Source of the DNA: Bolinopsis microptera
Lineage: Eukaryota; Ctenophora; Tentaculata; Lobata; Bolinopsidae
DNA length: 64,000 nucleotides
Reading direction: 5' to 3'
Assembly: GCF_026151205.1 (NCBI RefSeq)
Contig: NC_087078.1
Location: 19,518,265-19,582,264 of the forward strand
Shown here: positions 56,101-58,523 of the stretch, piece by piece
Numbering within the stretch: position 1 is the stretch's first letter
Layout: each line of letters starts with the position of its first letter
Notes under the pieces: generated by a model
The model's database searches: none
The model's input: only the letters and a program-made list of their open reading frames with translations
Told to the model about the DNA's origin: nothing
Translations under genes and position numbers: made by a program

Positions 56101-58523
56101 CGTGTTAAGACATCAAATTCTAAAATATATCGTGGTTCCCTCGCTCTAGTGCTCGCCGAGACAAGTCTCAAGGCTTTAACTCCTCGTCCCGTGTGTGTGA
56201 CGTCACGTCATGTGGTAATGACGTCACTGGCGTAGAAGATGACGTCACGTCGTTCGTTTCCGAGGATGAGCCCTACGTGACGCGCAGCTGCGCGCATCAC
56301 AGGTAGGGTTGCAGGCACGAACGTGTGTTCCTTCCAGCCAAGTACCCTCTCCGCTGTTCTATCCGCAGTTTGTGGGTTTTCCCAGCTTGGGTTCCAGCTG
56401 CTACGGGGGGGGGGGGGGGGGGGGGGTTCCAGCTGCTACGGGGGGGGGGGGGTTCCAGCTGCTACGGGGGGGAGGGGGGTTCCAGCTGCTACGGGGGGAG
56501 GGGGGGGGGTTCCAGCTGCTACGGGGGGGGGGGGGGGTGTTCCAGCTGCTACGGGGGGGGGGGGTGTTCTAGCTGCTACGGGGGGGGGGGGGGGGGTTCC
56601 AGGTGATACGGGGGGGGGGGGGGGGTTCCAGCTGCTACGGGGGGGGGGTGTTCCAGCTGCTACGGGGGGGTTCCAGCTGCTACGGGGGGGGGGGTGTTCC
56701 AGCTGCTACGGGGGGGGGGGGAGGGGGTTCCAGCTGCTACGGGGGGGGGTTCCAGCTGCTACGGGGGGGGGGTTCCAGCTGCTACGGGGGGGGGGGGAGG
56801 GTTCCAGCTGCTACGGGGGGGGGGGGCTGCTACAGTCTTAGTTTCTCCTTTAACAAACCCAACAAAGCCTTGAATGTTAAGAAACGTTAACCCTGTGTAA
56901 AATAGTACTCGCTAGAAGAAAATAATCTAAACTTAAATCTCAGCAGTCAGCTAGTTGTAGAAGGCCCACCAAGTTTATTCATTCTTGAGGCTGTCTCTAC
57001 GCATCTATTTATTTGCATTGAGTTAATGCTCATCAATTTTCATGGGTTTTCATAGGATAAAATTGCTGAGTTCGCTATCTAATAGCTCGTTACACATGAA
57101 TCACAACGCTTTGATTTTTGATAATTAGTGTTAGGAGCAAATTGTAAGATTATAAATATTAACCCCCTCCTCCTCCTCCTCAGCGACTCAGATAACAGCT
57201 CCAGAACTATGTCCGGTGACGGTCGTCTGGAGTTGGGCAGTGTGAACTCTCTGGGAAGAATACCTGACACATCTCACATCAGTTCCTCTTCCGCTTCCGG
57301 CTTTAAATGTAAGTTACACTTAATGCATTATAAGCTCTGTAATATTTTTTTAAATTCGTTTGTAATTGCAATTACTCAATTACCATATTATTAACATTGG
57401 GGATATTTAAACAAACTTTCAGACTCTTAACTGTAAACAAGCCTGTATTATTTCCCTGTTTTGCTACGACGTCCAGGTGGAGCCATGCCTGGTCCAGGTT
57501 TGTATAAAACCATGTGTCCAAATAAACCAATACTCTGCAGCTGCGGGAATCAGTAGAACACTTTCAACGGACAGCGAGAGGAGGACACAATCCGCCGACA
57601 GAGACCTAACTCCAAAGAGGCACGGTAGTCTCCGCCTGAAAAACAAAAGCGAATCTTTCGATCTCACCCCCAGGTAACGGACATAGTGATGAGTACACAG
57701 CATATTTGAATTGATCCACTTTTTAAAACTTAGCATTTTTCACGTACTCTGCTGTTTTCTCAATAAAAAACATGACATAACCTCTCGACGAGACATTAAG
57801 TTTGCAATGAAGGTCTCCTCAGGGTGGAAGCAAGGAGCATGGCACGGCCCCTTCCCCCGGGTACTCACGGGACGCCAGATCACCGGTCCGAACTCCGAGC
57901 AGATCACCGACCACCCCCGAGCATGTTAGGTACCTCATCGAGCCTCAGCGCACAGTCGTTATTAAACTCCACGACCGCAAATCGAGCACATGAGGTAAGT
58001 TTTCCGATTTCTGCCTTCTGGTGATATAATGTGTTCTCATCATGCCCTATTTTCTTGTAATTTTCATAACATTTTCTTATAATCAAAAAAAAAATTATAT
58101 TACATAGTACATACATTAGTACATACATTAGTACATACATTAGTACATACTAATAACTTAATATATTTTCCGTGTATATGATTTTAAGATATTTCTAACA
58201 CCAAAACCCACCCTCAGGTGTTATCAGACCCACCAAGTGCATTTCGGCAATACAACAACAATCCTGCAGCTGCACCAACCCTGCCGCCGCGCAACCACCG
58301 CCACCACGACATGTCGTCACGACACCACGACATGTCGTCACGACACCACGACACCTCCTCTACCTCATCCAGACAACAACTACAAGACTCTAGCAACTAC
58401 TGCTCAGACTCGGAGTTTAGGCCGAGGTCGTCAGCTAGTTCCGTTTCGGAGGGTTACTCGCAGCGGGGAATTCACGATGAGGATCCCAGGAACAGCTCGT
58501 ACTATGAGTACGGGTGTGTTTGA
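11547..58523 (+). CDS. CCDC88: CCDC88-family protein (Girdin/Daple-like), spliced, 5' incomplete
   Basis: The gene encodes a Hook-domain and coiled-coil scaffold. In vertebrates the family links microtubules, actin, Dishevelled and Galpha-i signalling. Thirty-one exons plus two candidate microexons join in frame to about 3.7 kb, or about 1,240 residues. N-terminal Hook-domain matches are RINKDVGDDPKQRIENL, ILISKLPDVRLVG, LEKLFTLILGVAFQ and RVANERDDYLAQQ. The coiled coil includes ARIYRDEIDSLR and SLKMKEERISVLEDRV. Then follow a basic KKKPFYKALFKSKKAK segment, a GBA-like motif, a KSESF segment and the C-terminal YYEYGCV. Ending in Gly-Cys-Val, the Dishevelled PDZ ligand of Daple (CCDC88C), points to Daple rather than classical Girdin. 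The protein is much shorter than human Daple (about 2,000 residues), mostly in the coiled coil and tail. The start exon is missing from the model. Exon edges are inferred from consensus splice sites, phase and family similarity. Confidence 0.93.
11659..12123. repeat. Intron with ~17-bp TATTACGAAAACACTA repeats
   Basis: The intron holds degenerate copies of TATTACGAAAACACTA at about 11928-12060, shortly before the next acceptor. The remainder is AT-rich. Confidence 0.7.
12124..12193 (+). CDS. CCDC88: CCDC88 exon: Hook domain, LPDV segment
   Basis: Acceptor ATATCTTCAG, donor T|GTAAGT; in phase 0, out phase 1. It encodes EILNSILISKLPDVRLVG, aligning without gaps to the family EVLQQLIVMNLPNVLMIG block. 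Confidence 0.92.
12194..12776. other. Intron, unique part
   Basis: AT-rich intron sequence without a recognised feature. Confidence 0.4.
12777..14945. repeat. G-rich minisatellite, ~2.2 kb, intronic
   Basis: About 45 to 50 units of variable length (roughly 35-60 bp) contain CACAACATCATGTGTAG, or CACCCAACATCATG in the right half, then G runs of 5 to over 15, GGGCTACATT and more G. The left half has CACACAAC and the right half CACCCAAC, so the array has two homogenised domains. G runs are on the sense strand of the host gene. Apparent ORFs are by-products of the repeat. Confidence 0.95.
15099..15157 (+). CDS. CCDC88: CCDC88 exon: Hook domain, LILGVAFQ segment
   Basis: Acceptor GATTTTTCAG, donor CAG|GTAATA; in phase 1, out phase 0. 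It encodes LTVVELEKLFTLILGVAFQ, matching family MEEIKKVLLLVLGCAVQ. Confidence 0.92.
15158..15854. other. Intron, ordinary
   Basis: AT-rich intron sequence. Palindromic GTCACGTGAC occurs near 15179 and CACGTGAC near 15360. No other feature is seen. Confidence 0.5.
15855..15938 (+). CDS. CCDC88: CCDC88 exon: Hook domain, IERVQHL segment
   Basis: Acceptor GCTGTTTCAG, donor GAG|GTTAGT; phase 0 at both ends, 28 codons. It encodes CDNKNMYIERVQHLPEVV, matching family CERKEEFIERIKQLDIE. Confidence 0.92.
15939..16350. repeat. Intron with (CA)n microsatellite
   Basis: A CA dinucleotide run lies at about 16040-16063. The rest is AT-rich. Confidence 0.8.
16351..16412 (+). CDS. CCDC88: CCDC88 exon: end of Hook region
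   Basis: Acceptor TTTATTGCAG, donor CC|GTGAGT; in phase 0, out phase 2. It encodes LTETNDVVMSSYIEPESLQK, a diverged counterpart of the family linker after the IQEVTHNQE block. Confidence 0.85.
16413..17071. other. Intron, ordinary
   Basis: AT-rich intron sequence with a GTCACGTGAC site near 16823. No element was recognised. Confidence 0.4.
17072..17824. mobile_element. ~750-bp inverted-repeat element
   Basis: TTATAAACCCCTCCGGG at 17072-17088 is matched by its reverse complement at 17808-17824. Inside, a 29-bp segment with CTGATAATCCCGGCTCCCGC is directly duplicated near 17098-17155. No transposase coding is seen, so it looks like a non-autonomous DNA transposon. The superfamily is unknown. 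Confidence 0.7.
17826..17993. mobile_element. Hairpin-rich foldback element
   Basis: It directly follows the previous element. Imperfect ends CATAACACCGGCA and TGCCGGGGTTATG face each other. Inside are two strong hairpins: AATAACCCC...GGGGTTATT (about 17857-17892) and TTTTTCCCGCG...CGCGGGAAAAA (about 17933-17958). Likely a MITE or foldback sequence with no coding. Confidence 0.6.
17994..18721. other. Intron, ordinary
   Basis: No recognised gene or element. Confidence 0.4.
18722..19062. repeat. G-rich tract, then (CCT)n within a ~55-bp duplication
   Basis: A G-rich block lies at 18731-18775. A (CCT)n run of about 35 triplets (18886-18988) is flanked by two direct copies of a block with AGCAGTGGCTGGAGCGACAT, at about 18831 and 18996. 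Poly-Pro and poly-Arg frames here are artefacts. Confidence 0.92.
19208..19612. repeat. ~33-bp minisatellite with CTGCGGACAC
   Basis: About a dozen units built from CACTGCGGACACAGCACTGA and GATTTCACTGCGGACAC, with some units lacking a CTGCGGACA block. Confidence 0.92.
19613..21430. other. Intron, mostly unique
   Basis: Contains a C tract near 20096, small direct repeats near 20150 (ATACTACTATAA) and 20735-20805 (GGAATACAAAGATTGTACTA twice), and a duplicated GTAATCAGGAGGAGACACGT near 21190-21228. No gene is recognised. Confidence 0.5.
21446..21535. repeat. GGTCATTAATGGTTATTGAT short repeat before an acceptor
   Basis: Tandem degenerate copies of GGTCATTAATGGTTATT run up to the polypyrimidine tract of the acceptor at 21539. 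Confidence 0.8.
21540..21663 (+). CDS. CCDC88: CCDC88 exon: Hook-to-coiled-coil junction
   Basis: Acceptor CGTTTTTTCAG, donor CAG|GTGACT; in phase 2, out phase 0. It encodes VMLTSLQNVVLERNEIHEKY followed by IRVANERDDYLAQQ, matching family LHLRRLIDQRDECTE then LTQERDYLQ. Confidence 0.93.
21664..23741. other. Start of the 13.7-kb intron, mostly unique
   Basis: The only clear structure is a perfect 46-bp tandem duplication at 23024-23115 (contains ATACCAGGAGATGACGTATC). No gene is recognised. Confidence 0.5.
23742..23850. repeat. Poly(G)-CCAAACTA tandem repeat
   Basis: Four units of G runs (9-18) separated by TTGCCAAACTA. G-rich on the sense strand. Confidence 0.9.
24471..24566. repeat. 55-59-bp minisatellite, left remnant
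   Basis: Almost two units containing GTGGAAGAGAGGAAGATAAT and AAGACAGTCTCTCGATTAAA. The array stops at AGACAG, where the inverted-repeat element begins, and resumes at 29832. Confidence 0.9.
24591..24841 (+). other. Left internal region and presumed LINE 5' flank
   Basis: Carries two AGACCCAC motifs near the terminus (24593, 24628), then AT-rich sequence leading directly to the LINE start codon. The exact LINE 5' boundary is not visible. Confidence 0.5.
24842..27943 (+). CDS. LINE endonuclease-reverse transcriptase, 1,033 aa, intact (copy 2)
   Basis: Same family and nearly the same length as the copy at 306-3404, but on the + strand, in the same direction as the host gene and inside its intron. 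APE endonuclease motifs: FNIRGLG (41-47), QETK (76-79), GDFNSKLG (189-196), SDHR. Reverse transcriptase motifs: NGPDGIPNELIKY, LRPLTLSNAARKIL, IDMSSAFDTI and catalytic YADD (778-781). The C terminus has RSRWRMLGHVLRG. The frame is uninterrupted. The two copies differ at many positions, including most of the first 35 residues, so they are separate lineages rather than a recent duplication. No ORF1 lies upstream. Confidence 0.95.
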   Translation: MVRSSNVSGGDGGDANSNIFNPKKKSFVSTTIALMISFATFNIRGLGVQQDDSLHSKRELLGLDCEKYNVDICALQETKVTESDSLVLRNGFNLFLFEQLESRHGGLGFIISPRMMNYVVCWKYISDRVCYVDICIPSRSGTPLRCRVINAYCPHQGLVRKNPVVLDNFYGQLREAKNVPSNVELQFLGDFNSKLGKLSPSDIEQGFGRYMGKYGMGVRNENGSRLLDFISENNLFAVNTSFIQPSRRVTSFTGWRKDWSAGRYSKKTLPVYSQIDYILCRNRSKCLLTQSRTYAGTKTFSDHRLVIARINFSNIHLCFKPKQRRVPSYNISELVSNKDMQHKYHLALEGKFSNFVTSNDPNADLQNLMSHIRDAANVSIGPKPKARLKHHSSDDTLKELVEKRHDLRQLLNNNQSLDRTTLRSSINHLTNSIQKRLVEVRSAQADQTYSDITNTNDSRKMFEAVRHLQKSKPPNNSIGVHDENGCLIASDDMKASVVRDYLEKQLTRNEQPLEPFEGLPRALNVPFTGVEIHAATSSLKNGRANGPDGIPNELIKYSNSTVHEHYAGIINSCFETHTFPISIGEATITPLQKPKKPIGPLKNLRPLTLSNAARKILSMATLKRIEEKVNAFTGPWQCAYKRARSCADIVWCQRVLLSVVQRKKWEYHRMGIDMSSAFDTIKRTTILELLKLCGCTEDELRIVRLLLSNTKLRVKVNGVLSAEFLSLLGAFQGDCLSGCLFTLVLAGALNELRWTITISLDRPIPPITIAGLPLDTEYADDVDFNDEEEDNLRAILPQATAILEKWNLFVNEDKTDFTHVYLASTGEVDSDGKLVSGNEAWRKSITLGSVLCSKADIQRRINLGYAAFNNYKKAWSDKLPLNKRLILYNALVVSVLMYNSSCWAVPKIFLEKLDVVHRRHLRTILNIKYPGVISNKNLYKRCNAEPLSEKVARSRWRMLGHVLRGPIDGPAFSSLIFAINTLDLPGRRGRPQSNLFSLIVHDLCKRNLYLNNIFDLHYLRNLSYDKRYWRKLQ
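27944..28165 (+). other. Presumed LINE 3' flank
   Basis: T-rich sequence after the LINE stop. GGGAAAGATTAGACTTGGG resembles GAGAAAGATTAGGGG in the 3' tail of copy 1 (reverse strand near 285-298), so at least the first part is LINE 3' UTR. Confidence 0.5.
28166..28640 (+). mobile_element. Two tandem copies of a CAGGGACGTAGCCAG element
   Basis: Copy 1 is 28166-28360 and copy 2 is 28361-28640, both starting CAGGGACGTAGCCAG and ending with similar AGAATCAAGTACT(T/C)ACGTA. Copy 2 has extra palindromic GGGGCGCAGCCCC blocks. A CAGGG start is typical of hAT-type inverted termini, but the opposite terminus is not seen, so this assignment is only suggestive. Confidence 0.6.
28812..29690. repeat. ~124-bp tandem repeat rich in AGACCCAC
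   Basis: About seven units, each with several ACAGACCCACTAT or AAAGACCCACTAT motifs plus AAGCGAGTAGACACACACTT. The last units are shortened. The same AGACCCAC motif occurs near the left end of the enclosing element. Confidence 0.9.
29703..29725. repeat. Poly(C) tract
   Basis: An uninterrupted run of about 22 C near the right end of the 5.26-kb element. Confidence 0.95.
29832..30907. repeat. 55-59-bp minisatellite, main array
   Basis: About 19 units with GTGGAAGAGAGGAAGATAAT and GACAGTCTCTCGA(T/C)TAAAGG. A longer unit type with GGATTAAAGAGG alternates with the common GGTTAGAGG type in a patterned order, suggesting a higher-order repeat. Confidence 0.95.
30908..32304. other. Intron, mostly unique, with adjacent hairpins
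   Basis: Two consecutive inverted repeats lie at 31778-31811 and 31813-31843. A direct duplication of TTATCATTCCTAGTGGGAAA lies near 31400-31445. No gene is recognised. Confidence 0.5.
32322..33840. repeat. Two-unit minisatellite (56 bp and 40 bp), 1.5 kb
   Basis: About 30 units share GGGTACCATGCATAATGTTG and CAATGTTCTGT. Long units add ATAACACACACACCC(C/A)CCCAAC; short units have GCCAACACT instead. The minus strand has no stop in any frame, so three overlapping ORFs of over 500 codons appear. They are repeat artefacts. Confidence 0.96.
33846..33958. repeat. CACGTGACAGTGTGTATTG tandem repeat
   Basis: Five to six copies of a 19-20-bp unit, each with a CACGTG palindrome, directly after the previous minisatellite. 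Confidence 0.93.
34191..34353. repeat. 29-bp repeat with CTAATCTACCAATACTCTGC
   Basis: Five perfect or near-perfect tandem copies. Confidence 0.93.
34354..35316. other. Intron, mostly unique
   Basis: A tandem pair containing AATAGTATAGAGTGTACACT lies at about 34966-35030. No gene is recognised. Confidence 0.5.
35317..35459 (+). CDS. CCDC88: CCDC88 exon: Ser-rich linker and coiled-coil start
   Basis: Acceptor TATTTTTTCAG, donor AT|GTTAGT; in phase 0, out phase 2. It encodes a Ser/Thr-rich linker (STISLNESFTDSRDSS) followed by heptads EIAELRAKLLKYEDE. The family also has a Ser/Pro-rich linker here. Confidence 0.9.
35460..36437. other. Intron, ordinary
   Basis: AT-rich intron sequence. Nothing was recognised. 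Confidence 0.4.
36438..36950. repeat. GTAGTACCTGTGTATA minisatellite
   Basis: Irregular array mixing GTAGTACCTGTGTATA and GTAGTGTATA or GTAGTGTGTATA subunits. Confidence 0.93.
37244..37325 (+). CDS. CCDC88: CCDC88 exon: coiled coil
   Basis: Acceptor TCTGTTTCAG, donor GAG|GTGAGG; in phase 2, out phase 0. It encodes ETKTDLITRLKEESAATNEQ and further heptads, similar to the family DKTEQLVDTRHEV region. Confidence 0.9.
37563..37634 (+). CDS. CCDC88: CCDC88 exon: coiled coil, YRDEIDSLR
   Basis: Acceptor TTTCATCGCAG, donor AAG|GTTGGT; phase 0 at both ends, 24 codons. It encodes DDAQAARIYRDEIDSLRTK, a strong match to family ARSARAYRDELDSLREK. Confidence 0.93.
37904..38084 (+). CDS. CCDC88: CCDC88 exon: coiled coil, AEKLDKYE to INKAMI
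   Basis: The acceptor GCCATTGCCAAG is weak, but the start is fixed because AEKLDKYEADIAKYRDKLED aligns gap-free to family [20 protein letters not shown] and is in phase 0. Donor ATAG|GTGAAT, out phase 1. Confidence 0.9.
38371..38500 (+). CDS. CCDC88: CCDC88 exon: coiled coil
   Basis: Acceptor CGTTTCTCAG, donor CACAG|GTTAGT; in phase 1, out phase 2. It encodes charged heptads including KLRAMLEELSAQKEYGDRV. Confidence 0.88.
38766..38831 (+). CDS. CCDC88: CCDC88 exon: coiled coil, short
   Basis: Acceptor CAATTTTCAG, donor ATAAG|GTAAAA; phase 2 at both ends. It encodes ANMISQMQKEIDELTASNNE. Confidence 0.88.
38965..38985 (+). CDS. CCDC88: Candidate 21-nt microexon of CCDC88
   Basis: Flanked by TGATTTTGTCCCAG and the perfect donor AA|GTAAGT. 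Its 21 nt add AASKNWK in frame, and because phase is 2 at both ends it can be included or skipped without a frameshift. Inferred from splice signals only. Confidence 0.5.
39351..39463 (+). CDS. CCDC88: CCDC88 exon: coiled-coil break, DSHKY
   Basis: Acceptor ACCTCCCCCCAG, donor CGCA|GTAAGT; in phase 2, out phase 1. It encodes LERDGVTDSHKYVTIEKEL and a basic NRRR end. It corresponds loosely to the family QSMNESAHLGWELEQL region. Confidence 0.85.
39478..43265. repeat. 22-bp minisatellite, 3.8 kb, intronic
   Basis: About 170 copies of a 22-bp unit GAGAGAGGGGTGGGTTACT plus ACT or GCT. It starts only about 15 bp after the donor at 39463. Most units belong to one of two types differing in one base (ACTACT or ACTGCT), interspersed without obvious period; rarer variants (GGGATGGG, GGGTTGGG, GCTGGGAG) are shared between distant units. 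G-rich on the sense strand. Confidence 0.97.
43266..43878. other. Intron, ordinary
   Basis: A possible acceptor (TTGTCCTTAG, 43425) is not frame-compatible with the flanking exons. Nothing else was recognised. Confidence 0.4.
43879..44009 (+). CDS. CCDC88: CCDC88 exon: coiled coil, IKRLEMDNL
   Basis: Acceptor AAATCACAG, donor AAG|GTATGT; in phase 1, out phase 0. It encodes DESMSTEVQNSKIKRLEMDN, similar to family NECASSRILKLEKENQSL. Confidence 0.92.
44034..44085. repeat. Intronic hairpin just after a donor
   Basis: CCCCGATTTACCACGG (44034-44049) and CCGCGGTAAATCGGGG (44070-44085) form a stem with one mismatched pair and a 20-nt loop, 25 nt after a 5' splice site. Confidence 0.6.
44576..44671 (+). 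CDS. CCDC88: CCDC88 exon: coiled coil
   Basis: Acceptor CCACCATTTAG, donor GAG|GTTTTT; phase 0 at both ends, 32 codons. It encodes MLEQNTEKDKLQLDTNKAEL. Confidence 0.88.
44782..44894 (+). CDS. CCDC88: CCDC88 exon: coiled coil
   Basis: Acceptor ATCTCCATAG, donor AGAGA|GTAAGC; in phase 0, out phase 2. It encodes VEGFQQKLSEAHIILKEIGY. Confidence 0.88.
45028..45157 (+). CDS. CCDC88: CCDC88 exon: coiled coil, LKMKEERISVLE
   Basis: Acceptor TCCTTTCCAG, donor CAG|GTTTAA; in phase 2, out phase 0. It encodes SLNHSLKMKEERISVLEDRV, a strong match to family [20 protein letters not shown]. Confidence 0.93.
45270..45355 (+). CDS. CCDC88: CCDC88 exon: coiled coil
   Basis: Acceptor TTGTCTCAACAG, donor ACCAG|GTAAAA; in phase 0, out phase 2. 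It encodes KRQNKSYQKQNKSLQQSLDE. Confidence 0.88.
45506..45690 (+). CDS. CCDC88: CCDC88 exon: Ser/Thr-rich insert with 39-nt tandem duplication
   Basis: Acceptor ATATCCCACAG, donor AACA|GTAAGT; in phase 2, out phase 1. The 13-residue block EHHVSLSSTPIKQ occurs twice in tandem with essentially identical DNA, a recent in-frame duplication. The segment is not coiled coil and has several S/T-P sites (possible phosphorylation, inference). Confidence 0.88.
46211..46262 (+). CDS. CCDC88: CCDC88 exon: short linker
   Basis: Acceptor GATAATTTCAG, donor AATC|GTGAGT; in phase 1, out phase 2. It encodes NENKSPNKSEILDVSYE. Confidence 0.8.
46263..50061. other. Large intron part, no recognised gene
   Basis: Features seen: a short duplication CTGCTACTAGAGTATTACCC at 47427-47473, and a 60-odd-bp tandem duplication (with CTATTGAGATTCCGACCGTT) at 48949-49070. 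An open frame at 49563-49838 is not supported by family similarity or phase. Confidence 0.5.
50062..51082. repeat. 16-bp palindromic minisatellite with repeated splice-acceptor copies
   Basis: About 60 copies of CACTATATAGTGACAA, in which CACTATATAGTG is a perfect 12-bp palindrome. Eight interspersed blocks read T(T/C)CAGTGTGTCGC, copying the acceptor and first exon bases (TTTTCAG then TGTGTC) of the exon at 51085. Their AG ends are at 50062, 50681, 50718, 50755, 50888, 50941, 50978 and 51047; the real one is 51084. Confidence 0.95.
51085..51190 (+). CDS. CCDC88: CCDC88 exon: coiled coil, next to acceptor array
   Basis: Acceptor CTATATTTTCAG, itself the last unit of the minisatellite; donor GAG|GTAACT; in phase 2, out phase 0. 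It encodes SESRAALELLRQDCVDLKEE. Using the nearest upstream decoy acceptor would add 37 nt and shift the frame. Confidence 0.9.
51405..51494 (+). CDS. CCDC88: CCDC88 exon: coiled coil
   Basis: Acceptor TTGTATTTACAG, donor GAT|GTAAGT; phase 0 at both ends, 30 codons. It encodes VQELQLERKSHLTEIQNLRE. Confidence 0.9.
51607..51673. repeat. Threefold repeated acceptor TATTCCCAG
   Basis: GGTAACTATTCCCAGGTATC occurs twice (AG at 51638 and 51673) and a third TATTCCCAG ends at 51616. Only the last gives an open frame; use of the 51638 site brings a stop within 16 codons. Confidence 0.85.
51674..51841 (+). CDS. CCDC88: CCDC88 exon: coiled coil, CEELENEK
   Basis: Acceptor ACTATTCCCAG, donor CAG|GTCATT; phase 0 at both ends, 56 codons. 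It encodes EDMNEKLKRACEELENEKNY, similar to family [20 protein letters not shown]. Confidence 0.92.
52083..52213. repeat. ~22-bp repeat with E-box plus CRE (CACGTGACGTCATCAC)
   Basis: Six copies, each with CACGTG overlapping TGACGTCA. The same motif recurs at 54455-54520 and TGACGTCA again in the coding exon at 56150. Confidence 0.93.
52214..52598. other. Intron, ordinary
   Basis: CA-rich then T-rich intron sequence leading to a strong polypyrimidine tract. Nothing else is seen. Confidence 0.4.
52599..52622 (+). CDS. CCDC88: Candidate 24-nt microexon of CCDC88
   Basis: Strong acceptor TTGTCTCTCTTACAG and donor CAG|GTCAGC; phase 0 at both ends, so optional. It encodes LTVVIFEQ. No family match is possible at this length. 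Confidence 0.45.
52623..54366. repeat. Intron with small repeats and (TG)n
   Basis: GTCAGCATCTGGGGTGAGGG is repeated at 52848-52915 and a TG run of about 38 dinucleotides lies at 53062-53138. The rest is unique AT-rich sequence. Confidence 0.7.
54375..54704 (+). CDS. Candidate alternative (first) exon, 110 codons
   Basis: An ATG-initiated frame runs 110 codons to a good donor ACACAG|GTCTCA in phase 0, compatible with the next exon at 54970. It encodes repeated SSQHHVT from the E-box/CRE minisatellite, then a Pro/Ser-rich part with SPVYQEIPSPFDKSP. The upstream acceptor ATAAATCGCAG (54366) would need phase 1, which no known upstream exon supplies. It could therefore only start a shorter isoform carrying the C-terminal motifs, or be non-coding. 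Confidence 0.4.
54751..54870. repeat. Poly(G)-TATTTATCA repeat
   Basis: About six units of TATTTATCA followed by 7-11 G, on the sense strand. Confidence 0.93.
54970..55044 (+). CDS. CCDC88: CCDC88 exon: last coiled coil, source of splice-unit array
   Basis: Acceptor ATTTTGCTCAG, donor GATCAG|GTAATT; phase 0 at both ends. It encodes NQELLIKTIEDQEKNREETR then VFQDQ, comparable to the family QNQMLLEQNMENKEQYHEE. Its last bases TTTCAG GATCAG and the donor are the template of the adjoining repeat. Confidence 0.9.
55045..55515. repeat. 24-bp minisatellite of acceptor + 6-nt exon + donor
   Basis: About 14 copies of ATTCCCTTCCAG|GATCAG|GTAATT plus early diverged ones. Each has a pyrimidine tract and CAG, the six bases GATCAG and a GTAATT donor; at least four copies have GCAATT (GC-type donor). 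GATCAG would add Asp-Gln in frame. Confidence 0.95.
55634..55756 (+). CDS. CCDC88: CCDC88 exon: end of coiled coil and basic segment
   Basis: Acceptor TTCCCCACAG, donor AAA|GTAAGA; phase 0 at both ends. It encodes MKQDNQALAMSIAL, then KKKPFYKALFKSKKAK, which corresponds to family [20 protein letters not shown] after the coiled coil. Confidence 0.92.
55878..56008 (+). CDS. CCDC88: CCDC88 exon: GBA-like Galpha-binding motif
   Basis: Acceptor CATCCCACAG, donor CCT|GTAAGT; in phase 0, out phase 2. It encodes TPNIDEYIEQLSLD and, 16 residues on, NGYFLRET. This parallels the mammalian Daple stretch MVTLEEFLEES ... SDYFRKAS, whose TLEEFLEE core binds and activates Galpha-i. Here Asn replaces Thr and Tyr replaces the key Phe. 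The motif is equated by position and spacing, not by experiment. Confidence 0.85.
56150..56302 (+). CDS. CCDC88: CCDC88 exon: tail with repeated DVTS
   Basis: Acceptor CTCGCTCTAG, donor CACAG|GTAGGG; phase 2 at both ends. It encodes RVCDVTSCGNDVTGVEDDVT and an acidic SEDEP. The repeated GACGTCA codons contain CRE palindromes. Confidence 0.82.
56396..56830. repeat. TTCCAGCTGCTACGGGGGGG minisatellite
   Basis: About 17 units of GTTCCAGCTGCTAC followed by 7-20 G, on the sense strand, starting about 95 bp after a donor. TTCCAG in each unit resembles a weak acceptor. Frames through it are artefacts. Confidence 0.95.
56831..57183. other. Intron ending in a (CCT)n polypyrimidine tract
   Basis: Ordinary intron sequence, ending CCTCCTCCTCCTCCTCAG at the next acceptor. 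Confidence 0.6.
57184..57308 (+). CDS. CCDC88: CCDC88 exon: Ser-rich tail
   Basis: Acceptor CCTCCTCCTCAG, donor AAAT|GTAAGT; in phase 2, out phase 1. It encodes SDSDNSSRTMSGDGRLELG and a SSSSAS run. Confidence 0.87.
57541..57673 (+). CDS. CCDC88: CCDC88 exon: tail, KSESF segment
   Basis: Acceptor ATACTCTGCAG, donor CCCAG|GTAACG; in phase 1, out phase 2. The start was chosen here because an acceptor at 57476 leads to a stop. It encodes RTLSTDSERRTQSADRDLTP and LKNKSESFDLTPR, like family GRSESFSSEDL. Confidence 0.87.
57823..57994 (+). CDS. CCDC88: CCDC88 exon: Pro-rich tail
   Basis: Acceptor GGTCTCCTCAG, donor GAG|GTAAGT; in phase 2, out phase 0. It encodes MARPLPPGTHGTPDHRSE and DHRPPPSMLGTSSSLSA. 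Confidence 0.87.
58104..58150. repeat. TACATACATTAG short repeat
   Basis: Four 12-bp copies in the last intron. Confidence 0.9.
58218..58523 (+). CDS. CCDC88: CCDC88 last exon: C-terminal PDZ ligand GCV
   Basis: Acceptor CCCACCCTCAG, in phase 0, stop TGA at 58521. The tail is Ser/Pro/His-rich, with HHDMSSR repeated twice in a 21-nt tandem repeat. It ends NSSYYEYGCV. Mammalian Daple ends EYGCV, which binds the Dishevelled PDZ domain, so this is strong evidence for orthology and for a Wnt/planar-polarity role (inference). Confidence 0.94.
   Translation: MLSDPPSAFRQYNNNPAAAPTLPPRNHRHHDMSSRHHDMSSRHHDTSSTSSRQQLQDSSNYCSDSEFRPRSSASSVSEGYSQRGIHDEDPRNSSYYEYGCV

Noticed and set aside
56309-56890. Gly-rich ORFs downstream of 56302
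   Set aside because: They lie in an intron and consist of TTCCAGCTGCTAC plus poly(G); joining them to the CCDC88 exons is not needed for an open frame.
57477-57540. Earlier start for the exon at 57541
   Set aside because: In the phase set by the exon ending at 57308, an acceptor at 57476 reaches a stop codon; the one at 57540 stays open.
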